A stretch of DNA of 64,000 nt from an uncultured Oscillospiraceae bacterium (GCA_944387095.1 CALXDP010000002.1:62001-126000); one strand, 5' to 3'. Shown: positions 1 through 8,025, counted from the stretch's first letter. Program-made: numbers and translations. The notes: generated by a model from the letters alone, not told the origin.

Positions 1-1
1 C

Positions 2-550
2 GGTAAGGTCCTCAAGGAAAACCACGTGGGGAAGCACATTCTGAATTACGACTCCATGCTGGTTCTGGCCCACTTTAAGGGCCATCCCATGGGCGGCTAC
101 GGCGGAGCGCTCAAACAGCTGGCCATCGGCTGCGCATCCAGGGCGGGCAAGGCGCTGATCCACTCCGCCGGCAAGACCGACGACCGTTTTGAGACCTGGC
201 AGCAGCATGCCAGCAACATCGTATTTCCGGAGGCCATGGCGGACGCCGCTTCCAGCGTGGTGGAGCATTTCAAGGGAAAGATCTCTTTTATCAATGTGAT
301 GAAGAACCTCTCTGTGGATTGCGACTGCTGCGCTGTGGCGGAGGATCCCTGCATGAAGGATATTGGTATCCTCGCTTCCCTGGATCCGGTGGCCATTGAC
401 CAGGCCTGCATTGACCTCGTCCTCCAGTCCAATGACCCGGGGAAAGAGCATTTTATGGAGCGGGTGAACAGCCGCAATGGGATCCACACCATTGAGGCGG
501 CAGCCGACCTGGGGTTTGGCTCCCGGGAATATGAGCTGATTGAACTGTAA
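2..550 (+). CDS. DUF362 family protein, 5'-truncated by window edge
   Basis: The reading frame is open from base 2 and has no start inside the window, so only the last 182 residues are seen. The visible part contains HFKGHPMGGYGGALK, a Cys pair in SVDCDCC, and GILASLDPVAIDQAC. These match the complete DUF362 protein at 2498-3517, which has HFKGHTQGGFGGSAK, SVSCDCE and GILASLDILAVDQAC, so the two are paralogues. DUF362 proteins are of unknown function; some relatives carry a ferredoxin domain, but none is visible here. The gene ends before a strong hairpin and converges on the nucleobase permease gene. The family call is firm; the role is unknown. Confidence 0.8.
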   Translation, partial: GKVLKENHVGKHILNYDSMLVLAHFKGHPMGGYGGALKQLAIGCASRAGKALIHSAGKTDDRFETWQQHASNIVFPEAMADAASSVVEHFKGKISFINVMKNLSVDCDCCAVAEDPCMKDIGILASLDPVAIDQACIDLVLQSNDPGKEHFMERVNSRNGIHTIEAAADLGFGSREYELIEL

Positions 551-673
551 AGACCCATTGGGAGTGAGGCGCCCGGTTGATGGGGTGTCAACATAGGCGA
601 ACCATATACATGGGGTGCAGCAGCTGTTCCAGTATCCCTGTGATAGCACCAACATCGCCCAATGTCTGTTTGC

Positions 674-722
674 AGAAGGGTACCGCCCCGGCGCATTGTG
701 CGCTACGGGGCGGTACCCTTCT
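674..722. terminator. bidirectional hairpin terminator
   Basis: A 17-bp perfect stem (AGAAGGGTACCGCCCCG and its complement, 674-690/706-722) is extended inward by GCGCA/TGCGC. It lies between the convergent DUF362 and permease genes. The T-tracts on both sides are weak, so it may act mainly as a transcript-end stabiliser. Nothing else is seen in the 551-795 gap. Confidence 0.65.
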
Positions 723-795
723 TGGTTCTGTAATTCCTATTTGGTATCTACCGCCAGTCAGGGATTACAGAACCTCCACTTCAACAGATTTTTGA

Positions 796-2187
796 TCAGG
801 CGCTCTGTGCTTTCCGCTCGCCGATGCTGAGCAGCAGGTTGAGCAGAATTCCGAAAATGGCCGCACCCGCGATGCAGGGGACCTGGATGCCGAACAGGGG
901 GATGTTGCCGCCAAAGGCATAGTTGCCGCCAATGCCAATGATCATGATGGAGGCGATGACGGCAATGTTCTTGGAGGAGAACATGTCCACCTTTTTCTCG
1001 ATCATGATGGCGATGCCCTGGGCCGCAATGGCTCCAAACAGATAGATTTCCAGCCCGCCGATAACCGCCAGGGGAATTCCGTAAATCACCTGGATCAACG
1101 GGGTGAAGAAACTGATCACCATGGCGATCACTGCGGCCACCACCAGCACGGGGACGGAAAAGACCTTGGTAATGGCCATGGTACTGATATTCTCGCCGTA
1201 GTTGGTGCCAGCCGGACCGCCGATGACCCCGGAGATCATATCGCAAATGCCGTCGCCAATCAGATTGCGGTCCAGCATGTCGATCAGGCTGTACTTCATC
1301 TTTTTGCCCTTCCTGCGGGCCACGTCATTCACATAGATGTCCAACTGATACATATGAGCCGTGGATTCCGGAATGGTGGCAATGGCAATGGGCATGATGG
1401 CGGCCACGGCGGTCCAGGAGACCTTTGGGAACGAGAAGGCGGGGACGGCGAAGATGGATCCGTCACCCAGCCGCCAAATAGAGGCCTCCAGCGCGGCGGC
1501 AGGCACTGCACGGAAGAGATTGGCCCAGCCCGAGGCGTAAACGATGCCGGCCACCGCGCAGCCAGTCAGCACGCCCAGCAGCAGGGGCAGCTGACCCAGG
1601 AAGCCCCGCAGGTATTTCGCGTAGAAAATGGTGGACAGAAGGGTGACGAGAGCCACGATTACCCAGGCTGTACTCTCGTTGGTCACCTCAGTTACATTTG
1701 GGATGGCGTCGCTGAGCGCGTTTCCCGCCAGAGTGAGGCCGATGATCATGGCCACCGGTCCGGTGATGGAGGCGGGCAGAATGGTTTCTACCACCTTTTT
1801 CCCGAAAAAGCGGATCAAAAGACCGGCTGCGATGGAAATCAATCCAGAGAAAATGATGCCAAACTGTGCATACTGGATTGCCTCCGTGGGGAGGATGCCA
1901 TCCACCTTTTCAAAGCCCTCCGCGGCGCACATACTGGCGATAGCGGTCAGATAGGCAAAGCTGGAGCCATAGTACAGCGGGATTTTCCGCCCTGTGATCA
2001 AAATGAAACAGAGGGTAGCCAGGCCGCTGGCAAAAATCGTGGTGGATACCTGGAAGCCGGTGACGAGCGCGACAGTGACGGTGGCAGGGAACATGACGAT
2101 CACCTGCTGAATGGCGTATAAAAGAAGTTTGACAGGGCTTGGCCGTTCTTCCGGCAGATATCCTACGGCGGTGTGTTTTTGTTCCAT
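796..2187 (-). CDS. NCS2 uracil/xanthine permease family transporter
   Basis: A 463-residue polytopic membrane protein of the nucleobase:cation symporter 2 (UraA/XanQ) family, expected to import uracil, xanthine or a related base with protons or sodium. Most of the chain is hydrophobic. The family segment IPESTAHMYQLDIYV and the later motif TNYGENISTMAITK, which carries the conserved Glu, are present. In TM1 the usual Gln-His pair reads Gln-Gln (IQQVIVMFPATVTV), so UraA-like specificity should not be assumed. The start has a GGAAAGG ribosome site upstream. The gene sits between two DUF362 paralogues, which may point to a shared process, but this is inference. Substrate is unassigned. Confidence 0.88.
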   Translation of the reverse strand: MEQKHTAVGYLPEERPSPVKLLLYAIQQVIVMFPATVTVALVTGFQVSTTIFASGLATLCFILITGRKIPLYYGSSFAYLTAIASMCAAEGFEKVDGILPTEAIQYAQFGIIFSGLISIAAGLLIRFFGKKVVETILPASITGPVAMIIGLTLAGNALSDAIPNVTEVTNESTAWVIVALVTLLSTIFYAKYLRGFLGQLPLLLGVLTGCAVAGIVYASGWANLFRAVPAAALEASIWRLGDGSIFAVPAFSFPKVSWTAVAAIMPIAIATIPESTAHMYQLDIYVNDVARRKGKKMKYSLIDMLDRNLIGDGICDMISGVIGGPAGTNYGENISTMAITKVFSVPVLVVAAVIAMVISFFTPLIQVIYGIPLAVIGGLEIYLFGAIAAQGIAIMIEKKVDMFSSKNIAVIASIMIIGIGGNYAFGGNIPLFGIQVPCIAGAAIFGILLNLLLSIGERKAQSA

Positions 2188-2274
2188 GTTTCTCTAGTCC
2201 TTTCCTGTGTGCTGCTTGATTTTATTCCAAGTTGTGGATGTGGTAAAGGGCGACAAGAGCATAAGCTATTGCCC

Positions 2275-2303
2275 AGTATAGTATACTTTGATGGAATTTT
2301 CAA
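2275..2303 (-). promoter_or_regulatory. sigma-70 type promoter for the permease
   Basis: Minus-strand TTGAAA (2298-2303), 17-nt spacer, TATACT (2275-2280). It leaves a leader of about 80 nt with no recognised riboswitch. The 310-base gap 2188-2497 otherwise holds only this and the divergent DUF362 promoter. Confidence 0.75.
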
Positions 2304-2385
2304 TGATTTCATCATCCTTTTGTGAAAGGCGGGGACTCTGCGCTGGCGGTTTGCAAAGCGCGCGATGGAGCGCTCCTATCCAGGT

Positions 2386-2414
2386 TTGACAATACAGGAC
2401 AAATGGACTATGAT
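2386..2414 (+). promoter_or_regulatory. sigma-70 type promoter for the DUF362 gene
   Basis: TTGACA (2386-2391), 17-nt spacer, TATGAT (2409-2414): consensus -35 and near-consensus -10, about 84 bases before the chosen start at 2498. Confidence 0.75.
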
Positions 2415-2497
2415 GGGTTTGAGAAAGAATTGGAAAGAGCAAAGGTAGAGCCACATGCGAGGACGCTATGAAGCAATTTGAAAAGGAGGAGACAGAA

Positions 2498-3517
2498 ATG
2501 CCTGAACAAAAACCTGTTCCCGGCACAGGAGGAGATCGTTATCTCCCTTACCACCAAAGAACCGGAGGGGAGTCTGTGGTCTATTTTACCCGGGATCTGT
2601 CTGCGGAGGGACTCCGTCGGATCTATGACCGTGTAAAAGGGCATATAATCGGAAAAACCGGCATCAAGCTGCACACCGGGGAGGCCCACGGCCCCAACAT
2701 CATTCCCCGTCCCTGGGTGGAAAACCTGATAAAGACTGAACTGCCCGGCGCGGCCATTGTGGAGACCAATACCTATTATGAGGGAGACCGTTATACCACC
2801 GGGCAGCACCAGGAGACGCTGAAGGTGAACGGCTGGACATTCTGCCCGGTGGATATTCTGGACGAGGATGGGACGGTGGCCTTCCCTGTGAAGGGCGGGA
2901 AATGGTTTACCGAGATGCACATGGGAAGCCACCTGCCCAACTATGATTCCCTTCTGGTCCTGACCCATTTCAAGGGCCATACCCAGGGCGGATTCGGCGG
3001 CTCTGCCAAGAACATCGGCATCGGCTGTGCCGACGGCCGCATCGGCAAGGCCATGATCCACACCACGCCCGGTTCCGACGACATGTGGGACATTGCAAAG
3101 GAGGAGTTTATGGAGCGGATGATGGAGTCCGCCAAAGCTGTTGTAGACCATTTTGGAGAGCACATCTGCTTTGTCAACGTCATGCGCAATATGTCGGTGT
3201 CCTGCGATTGTGAGGGGACTGCGGCGGCGCCCGTGGTAACTCCCAACGTGGGCATCCTGGCATCCCTGGACATTTTGGCGGTGGACCAGGCCTGCGTGGA
3301 CCTGGTGTATGCCATGAAGGAGGAGGACCACAAGGATCTGGTCAAGCGGATGGAATCCCGCCACGGCCTGCGCCAGCTGACCTATATGAAGGAACTGGGT
3401 ATGGGCAACGACCGCTACCGCCTAATTGACATTGACCATGATGATGTTGCTATCACGGCCAAGGATGCGGTGAGGGACGTGGTCCCGTTCTCGGACAGCC
3501 ACGGAAGCGTAAGCTAA
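2498..3517 (+). CDS. DUF362 domain-containing protein
   Basis: A 339-residue DUF362 protein. I chose the ATG at 2498 because AAAAGGAGGA lies eight bases upstream; the in-frame ATG at 2468 has no ribosome site. The sequence shows TGIKLHTGEAHGPNII near residue 60, HFKGHTQGGFGGSAK near 155, a Cys pair (SCDCE) near 235, and GILASLDILAVDQACVDL. There is no signal peptide, membrane segment or ferredoxin domain. It is a paralogue of the truncated gene at the left edge, with the permease gene between them on the opposite strand. It has its own strong promoter and appears monocistronic. DUF362 has no assigned biochemical role, so I give none. Confidence 0.85.
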   Translation: MPEQKPVPGTGGDRYLPYHQRTGGESVVYFTRDLSAEGLRRIYDRVKGHIIGKTGIKLHTGEAHGPNIIPRPWVENLIKTELPGAAIVETNTYYEGDRYTTGQHQETLKVNGWTFCPVDILDEDGTVAFPVKGGKWFTEMHMGSHLPNYDSLLVLTHFKGHTQGGFGGSAKNIGIGCADGRIGKAMIHTTPGSDDMWDIAKEEFMERMMESAKAVVDHFGEHICFVNVMRNMSVSCDCEGTAAAPVVTPNVGILASLDILAVDQACVDLVYAMKEEDHKDLVKRMESRHGLRQLTYMKELGMGNDRYRLIDIDHDDVAITAKDAVRDVVPFSDSHGSVS

Positions 3518-3522
3518 GTAGC

Positions 3523-3566
3523 AAAAAGTCCCGGACACGGCGGATAAAACCTCGTGTCCGGGACTT
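3523..3566. terminator. terminator between DUF362 gene and trxA
   Basis: A 14-bp perfect stem AAGTCCCGGACACG (3526-3539) pairs with 3553-3566. Read on the minus strand it is followed by TTTTT, so it is a proper intrinsic terminator for trxA. It may also end the plus-strand DUF362 transcript. Confidence 0.8.
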
Positions 3567-3598
3567 CCAAACGAAATAGGTTGGATGGACGAAAAAGA

Positions 3599-3910
3599 TC
3601 ACAGGTCCAGCATGGAGAGAATGGCGGCCTTGGGCTGCACGCCAACTTTGGTATCCATTGCCTTGCCGTCCTTCATGACCACCAGAGTGGGAATGCTCAT
3701 CACGCCAAACTGGCGGGCCAGCTCAGGCTCCTCATCCACATTGACCTTGCCCACCTTCACACCGGCAGTCTCTTCTGCGATCTGGTCCACCACCGGGGAG
3801 AGCATCCGGCAAGGGCCGCACCAATCGGCCCAGAAGTCCAGCAGAACCGGTTCCTTGGCCTGAATTACTTCGCTGTCAAAGTTATCTTTCGTGATTTGAA
3901 TGACTGACAT
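3599..3910 (-). CDS. trxA: thioredoxin
   Basis: A 103-residue classical thioredoxin that reduces protein disulfides in the cytoplasm. The active-site WCGPC is at residues 30-34 and the cis-Pro loop SIPTLV is present; length is normal. The start is the ATG at 3910, with AAAGGAG ten bases upstream. The longer reading frame to 4009 runs back over the promoter leader and lacks a ribosome site. It is monocistronic, with its own promoter and terminator, and diverges from the tRNA-Thr gene. No thioredoxin reductase gene is nearby. Confidence 0.95.
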   Translation of the reverse strand: MSVIQITKDNFDSEVIQAKEPVLLDFWADWCGPCRMLSPVVDQIAEETAGVKVGKVNVDEEPELARQFGVMSIPTLVVMKDGKAMDTKVGVQPKAAILSMLDL

Positions 3911-4035
3911 AATCAGCAGCTCCTTTTCTAATTTGAAAATCACTATATTCCTATCGCAACGCTCTGTCTGTGATGAAATCACACTGGCTTGACAGGCGGT
4001 GTTTTCCACGTAAGCGGAAAAACATACGCTCTCAT

Positions 4036-4064
4036 AGTATAAATGCTTTGCGCTGTAGTATCAA
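4036..4064 (-). promoter_or_regulatory. sigma-70 type promoter for trxA
   Basis: Minus-strand TTGATA (4059-4064), 17-nt spacer, TATACT (4036-4041). Its -35 lies only about 24 bases from the -35 of the divergent tRNA promoter. Confidence 0.75.
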
Positions 4065-4087
4065 GTATTTCTCCGCATTTTTTGTTC

Positions 4088-4116
4088 TTGACGCAGGGGA
4101 ATTGCTATGTTAGAAT
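4088..4116 (+). promoter_or_regulatory. sigma-70 type promoter for tRNA-Thr
   Basis: TTGACG (4088-4093), 17-nt spacer, TAGAAT (4111-4116), about 30 bases before the mature 5' end of the tRNA. Confidence 0.7.
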
Positions 4117-4151
4117 AACGAAGATCATGAAATTCATGTAAAGAGTGAAAT

Positions 4152-4227
4152 GCTACTGTGGCTCAGTTGGTAGAGCAGCTGATTCGTAATCAGCAGGTCG
4201 CCGGTTCGAGTCCGGCCAGTAGCTCCA
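4152..4227 (+). tRNA. tRNA-Thr (anticodon CGT)
   Basis: The cloverleaf folds cleanly. The acceptor stem is GCTACTG/CAGTAGC, the D arm starts GCTCAGTTGGTAGAGC, the anticodon arm GCTGA-TTCGTAA-TCAGC places CGT at 4185-4187, and the T arm contains GGTTCGAGTCC. The discriminator is T and the 3' CCA is encoded. It reads ACG (Thr) codons and stands alone between its own promoter and terminator. Confidence 0.96.
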
Positions 4228-4228
4228 C

Positions 4229-4266
4229 GTCGCCGCGGACGGCATATCGTTCGCGGCGACTTTTTT
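4229..4266 (+). terminator. intrinsic terminator after tRNA-Thr
   Basis: Stem GTCGCCGCG (4229-4237) pairs with CGCGGCGAC (4252-4260), extended inward by four more pairs including one G-T, and is followed by TTTTTT. Confidence 0.9.
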
Positions 4267-4769
4267 ACAAAAGTCACCTCTCATTCATTCTGTCGCGGCT
4301 CCTTTCCAAACCGCAACCGCTGGCGCTGGGTTGCGGTTTGGTTTCCTAAATGCACACGGGTATCTTTTTTTGTCAACTAAACACAAGCCAAAAGGACATC
4401 CGAAAGGATGTCCTTTTGTTTTGGGCTCCACCGTATAGAGGACTGTTCCACCCTCGGCATTAAAATGCGCAGGGCAGGTAAATCCGCCCTTCCGCCAAGA
4501 TTTTTGCCTTTGGCAAAATGCTTGTACGGCGTACCCGCGCCGCCAGCCAGAAGGCCGGTTGGGCAGTCCTCCCGTACATATTGGAAATATCAAAATATCG
4601 ATTTTAACCGCCCCGTCCACGAGAAAGGAGCGTCTACAAAGCAGCTTCTTTTTCTGGCTGGGGCCCATCCTCTGGCTGCGCCGAGATCTGGATGGCGGTA
4701 TAAGAGAAACTACGTTTTTGCACCAGAATTTGAATATCTATACCTATTTTGCATAATTTATGGGGTTGG
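4267..4769. other. gene-free, hairpin-rich spacer (possible dispersed repeat)
   Basis: No gene is supported in this stretch. It holds a 13-bp perfect hairpin (CCAAACCGCAACC, 4306-4318/4329-4341), a 12-bp hairpin with a GAAA loop (AAAAGGACATCC, 4390-4401/4406-4417) followed by GTTTT, a TTTTGCC/GGCAAAA hairpin (4502-4518), and a 10-bp inverted pair CCAGCCAGAA (4543-4552/4652-4661) about 100 bases apart. A 127-codon minus-strand frame (4285-4668) crosses these hairpins and lacks a ribosome site. The density of inverted repeats suggests a non-coding repeat of a kind copied around genomes; that is inference. Confidence 0.4.
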
Positions 4770-4798
4770 TTGCAGGGGAGGAAACAATTTGCTATAAT
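4770..4798 (+). promoter_or_regulatory. sigma-70 type promoter for the unknown gene at 4894
   Basis: TTGCAG (4770-4775), 17-nt spacer, consensus TATAAT (4793-4798). Confidence 0.7.
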
Positions 4799-4893
4799 TT
4801 GCCCCATGGCCCGCGTCCTTCTTCCAGACTCTTCTTTCAGCCGTGGGTCTAGGTGGGACGGAGAGAGGATGGAAGGGGAATGGGTATGAGTTT

Positions 4894-5373
4894 ATGCTGG
4901 GGTCTAATTTTGACGAGTTCCTGGCCGGGACCGGTGCGGTGGTAGATGACGCCCAGCTGCCGGAGGCCTTCCGCGCGGACCCTGACGCCCTGCTGGAGAG
5001 CTTGGACTGTCATATTCAGGACGGGGACAACAGGGTGCGGTTTGAGGTAAAGGTTATGCACAATGATGCGAATGAGGTAACCATCCGGGAACTTTCCATC
5101 AGCAATGACCTGCCCCTGGGTTCAGAAACCGGGAATCTTGTGAGCATCAATCTGGGCTTTCTGGGGGAGTGTTCTATAGATGAGAACTTTACGCAGCTCC
5201 CGGAGGCGGTGGTCAACCGGGCGACCTTTTACGACAATCAGTACGAGCTGAAACTGAATGCCAAAGCGGGCGGCACCTATGAGATCTTAGTGCGGGCCAG
5301 GCCTCCGTTTGGAGAGAAATCCAGCGAGATGTATCATATCAATTACATCCAGATCTCCTCGGTACCCTATTGA
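4894..5373 (+). CDS. hypothetical protein
   Basis: A 159-residue soluble acidic protein that I do not recognise. No signal peptide, membrane span, Cys cluster or nucleotide-binding motif is visible. The pattern of alternating hydrophobic residues (EVTIRELSIS, YELKLNAKAGGTYEILV) suggests a mostly beta fold. The start is uncertain: the frame is open from a GTG at 4843, but the ATG at 4894 is the best internal start, with a purine-rich GGAAGGGGAA about 16 bases upstream. A strong promoter precedes it. The flavodoxin-ferredoxin gene follows 62 bases later on the same strand and may be cotranscribed. Confidence 0.65.
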   Translation: MLGSNFDEFLAGTGAVVDDAQLPEAFRADPDALLESLDCHIQDGDNRVRFEVKVMHNDANEVTIRELSISNDLPLGSETGNLVSINLGFLGECSIDENFTQLPEAVVNRATFYDNQYELKLNAKAGGTYEILVRARPPFGEKSSEMYHINYIQISSVPY

Positions 5374-5435
5374 GAGCAATTTGCCCACGCCTGGCGGTGG
5401 ACGGGCTGTCTCCCCGATTGGAAAGGAATGTCTAT

Positions 5436-6248
5436 ATGGAATTGAAAAGAATTTGTCTGCTCTGTTTCAGCCCAACTGGCGGCACACGGCGCATTGGCCG
5501 TTACATATGTGATGAGCTGGCGGCGAGGTTGGGACTGGAACGGGTGGAAATCGATTTTACCCGGCCGGAAAACCGGCAGAGAGAGTATAATTTTGAGCGA
5601 GAAGATCTGCTGGTTATGGCCTCTCCGGTGTACGCCGGACGCCTGCCCAACAAGCTGTTGCCGGACTACCAGAGCAAAATTCACGGAGATGGGACGCCTG
5701 CTGTGCCCATCTGTGTTTTTGGGAACCGGAGCGTGGACGAGGGGCTGCGGGAACTGGCGCTGCTGTTGGAGGGGAACGGCTTTCAGCTGGCCGGCGCCGC
5801 CGCCTTCGTCGGGCGGCACGCCTTCTCAGACGGGGTGGGAACAGGCAGGCCAGATGAAGAGGATCTGGATCAGATGAGGGAGTTTGCCCTTCGGGTGGCG
5901 CAAAAGCTGTCTGGGGAAGAGCTGCCTGTTCTGGAGCTGGACCGCAGTGAGATCGGCCCTTACTATACGCCCTTGAAGGTGGACGGCGCCCCGGCCAAAT
6001 TCCTTAAGGCAAAGCCCAAGACCGATTGGACCAAATGCGACCGCTGCGGCTTGTGTCACCGGGCCTGTCCTGTGGGCAGTATTGACGGGGAGAGTATGGA
6101 GGCCACGGGCCTGTGCATCAAGTGCCAAGCCTGTGTCCGCCGTTGTCCCAGCCATGCCAAATACTTTGACGATCCCGACTTTCTCTCCCATGTGGCCATG
6201 CTGGAGCAAACCTATACCCGCCGGGCGGAAAATACGATTGTGGTGTGA
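5436..6248 (+). CDS. EFR1-type flavodoxin-ferredoxin fusion protein
   Basis: A 270-residue cytoplasmic electron-transfer protein. The N-terminal half is flavodoxin-like with an FMN phosphate loop SPTGGT at residues 12-17 and a second loop near MASPVYAG. The C-terminal part, from about residue 201, has two 4Fe-4S sites: CDRCGLCHRACP and CIKCQACVRRCP. This is the EFR1 family layout. GAAAGGAATG lies just before the ATG at 5436; the longer frame to 5370 overlaps the previous gene's stop and has no ribosome site. Its partner oxidoreductase is unknown. A strong terminator follows. Confidence 0.88.
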   Translation: MELKRICLLCFSPTGGTRRIGRYICDELAARLGLERVEIDFTRPENRQREYNFEREDLLVMASPVYAGRLPNKLLPDYQSKIHGDGTPAVPICVFGNRSVDEGLRELALLLEGNGFQLAGAAAFVGRHAFSDGVGTGRPDEEDLDQMREFALRVAQKLSGEELPVLELDRSEIGPYYTPLKVDGAPAKFLKAKPKTDWTKCDRCGLCHRACPVGSIDGESMEATGLCIKCQACVRRCPSHAKYFDDPDFLSHVAMLEQTYTRRAENTIVV

Positions 6249-6283
6249 AGACCGCCCCCTGGGAATGAGATATCAAGAACAAG

Positions 6284-6335
6284 CGCAGACGCGCCGCGGA
6301 GCTTATTGCTTTCGCGGCGCGTCTGCGTTTATTTG
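6284..6335 (+). terminator. intrinsic terminator after the EFR1 gene
   Basis: A 15-bp perfect stem CGCAGACGCGCCGCG (6284-6298/6313-6327) is followed by TTTATTT. Confidence 0.85.
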
Positions 6336-6413
6336 GAAAATCAGGAACCCGTTTGGAAATTTTCCAGATAGGGTGTGGCGCTGAGCTGAAATAGTTGGAC
6401 AGAGAAACAAGGT

Positions 6414-6442
6414 GCATATTTTTCCTTTTGCGGACATACAGT
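6414..6442 (+). promoter_or_regulatory. candidate sigma-E (mother-cell) promoter
   Basis: GCATATT (6414-6420), 14-nt spacer, CATACAGT (6435-6442). The -35 matches the sigma-E consensus kmATATT exactly and the -10 matches CATACAhT at seven of eight positions. It lies 38 bases before the M23 gene start and suggests mother-cell expression during sporulation. Confidence 0.75.
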
Positions 6443-6479
6443 ATGGGCAGGAATGCTGTGGACAAGGAGGGGACCGACG

Positions 6480-7451
6480 ATGAACGCCATGGATCGGCGC
6501 CGTACCGTGGTCAGGCGACGGGTTGGGAGAAAGAGGGCGGAGAGCCGGAAGAAGCTCCAGGGCCCTGGGCAGGACCGGCGCAGGCTGGTTCAACTGCTGG
6601 TGAGCCTGGCGCTCTTCCTCCTGGTGTTCGTAGGGCGGGGGGTATTTCCGGACCAGATACAGGTTTGGAGGCGGGTGCTGACCTCCGATGTGGATTTTCA
6701 TGCTGTCTTTCAACAATTTCAGCAATCTTTATCGGAGGGGAGCGGCATTCAGTCGGCATTGAGCCAGCTGGGGGCCTCGGTGCTTGGCAGGCCGGCACAG
6801 ACGTCGGAGCCGGAACGCCCGGAATCGTTAAATGTGACGATGCTGAGTCAGACAAGCCGGCTGGGGCTTGATTACGTTTCCCAGGCCGGTGTGATGGAAA
6901 AAGCGGCGGCGGACTCTGACCAGCCGGAAACGTCCGAGCCTGTGCAGGAGCCTCAGCCGGAGGCCACGCCTGAAATCGTCACAGCGGTGGCCCAGGCCTA
7001 CACGGATGACGGCATCGCCCTGCCGTCTAACGTGAGCTTTACCCATTATGAGCTGGGGCTGGAGGAGACGGCGGTGCCGGTGCAGGGAACGCTCACCTCA
7101 AGCTTCGGCTATCGGGACAGCCCCATTGACGGGGACTATGAATTCCATTTGGCGATGGACATCGGCGCGTCGGAGGGGGCGGAGATCGGCGCCTTTGCAG
7201 AAGGGGTGGTGGAGTATATCGGGGAGAGTGATGAGTTCGGCCTTTATCTGAAAATCCGCCATGAAAACAACGTGTCCACTTTCTACGCGCATTGCAGCAA
7301 GCTGCTGGTGGGCAAAGGGGATGCGGTGGCCTGCGGGCAGACGGTGGCGTTGGTGGGCTCCACTGGAAACGCCACCGGCCCCCATCTGCACTTCACCTTG
7401 GAAAAGGACAATATCAGACTAGACCCGGCATACTATGTGGACCTTTCCTGA
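6480..7451 (+). CDS. M23/LytM-domain membrane protein, SpoIVFA-like
   Basis: A 323-residue protein with a very basic N-terminus, one membrane span at about residues 36-55, a Gln/Pro/Glu-rich linker and a LytM (peptidase M23) domain from about 203 to 318. Both zinc motifs are intact: HLAMD near 223 and HLHF near 301. The start is the ATG at 6480, with AAGGAGG about nine bases upstream. Its stop overlaps the start of an M50 protease gene and a sigma-E-type promoter lies upstream. That layout is that of spoIVFA-spoIVFB, in which SpoIVFA is a LytM-fold regulator of the protease that activates sigma-K. A SpoIIQ-like role is the main alternative. Confidence 0.75.
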   Translation: MNAMDRRRTVVRRRVGRKRAESRKKLQGPGQDRRRLVQLLVSLALFLLVFVGRGVFPDQIQVWRRVLTSDVDFHAVFQQFQQSLSEGSGIQSALSQLGASVLGRPAQTSEPERPESLNVTMLSQTSRLGLDYVSQAGVMEKAAADSDQPETSEPVQEPQPEATPEIVTAVAQAYTDDGIALPSNVSFTHYELGLEETAVPVQGTLTSSFGYRDSPIDGDYEFHLAMDIGASEGAEIGAFAEGVVEYIGESDEFGLYLKIRHENNVSTFYAHCSKLLVGKGDAVACGQTVALVGSTGNATGPHLHFTLEKDNIRLDPAYYVDLS

Positions 7452-8025
7452 GATTCGGACAAGAGTGGAGGTCAGCCCGGGGTTCCTGCTGCTGATGGCG
7501 GGGCTGCTATACCTGGATGAGGGAGCCGGTCTGCTGCCCTGGGCGATACTGGCCTGCGCGCTGCATGAATTGGGACACCTGGCGGCGGCTCTTGCGCTGA
7601 AGGGCCATGTGAGTTGCCTGAAGCTGAGCGCCGTGGGGGCGGAACTGCGCTTCGATTACCGGCAGCCTCTGTCCTATGGGCAGGAAAACCTGGTCCTGCT
7701 AGCTGGACCGGCGGTCAATCTGTTGCTGGCAGCCCCCGCCTTCGCGCTGAATTTGAAGGTTCTGGCAGTGTCCAGTGTCTGGATCGGGGCCTTCAATCTG
7801 TTGCCCATCCCGCCTTTGGACGGAGGGGTTTTGGCGGAAAACCTGCTGGGCGGCTGCTTGGGGCTGGCCTGGACAGACACCGCCCTGGCGGTGGTCTCCG
7901 GAATTTTGGCCGGACTGCTGGCGGGAGTGGGGGCCATCGCCGCAGTGGTCTATGGCAATGTGACGCTGTTGTTGACGGCTGTCTGGCTGCTCTGGGGAAC
8001 GCTGCGCATGGGAAGCTGTCGCTGA
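7435..8025 (+). CDS. site-2 (M50) metalloprotease, SpoIVFB-like
   Basis: A 196-residue multi-span intramembrane zinc protease. HELGH is at residues 44-48 and the second metal site PPLDGG begins near 126; both are typical of the SpoIVFB branch of peptidase M50. The first ATG (7435) overlaps the upstream M23 gene by 17 bases, implying translational coupling, as no ribosome site is visible. In B. subtilis SpoIVFB cleaves pro-sigma-K in the outer forespore membrane. The paired gene and sigma-E promoter support that role here, though pro-sigma-K itself is not in the window. The gene converges closely on the dehydratase gene. Confidence 0.78.
   Translation: MWTFPEIRTRVEVSPGFLLLMAGLLYLDEGAGLLPWAILACALHELGHLAAALALKGHVSCLKLSAVGAELRFDYRQPLSYGQENLVLLAGPAVNLLLAAPAFALNLKVLAVSSVWIGAFNLLPIPPLDGGVLAENLLGGCLGLAWTDTALAVVSGILAGLLAGVGAIAAVVYGNVTLLLTAVWLLWGTLRMGSCR

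Noticed and set aside
577..795. Short plus-strand frame between DUF362 and the permease
   Set aside because: Runs through the bidirectional terminator hairpin and has no recognisable protein features.
2188..2274. Purine or PRPP riboswitch in the permease leader
   Set aside because: The 80-base leader shows none of the conserved core elements I know.
4285..4668. 127-codon minus-strand frame in the gap after tRNA-Thr
   Set aside because: No ribosome site, crosses several perfect hairpins, and composition unlike the neighbouring genes; more likely non-coding repeat.
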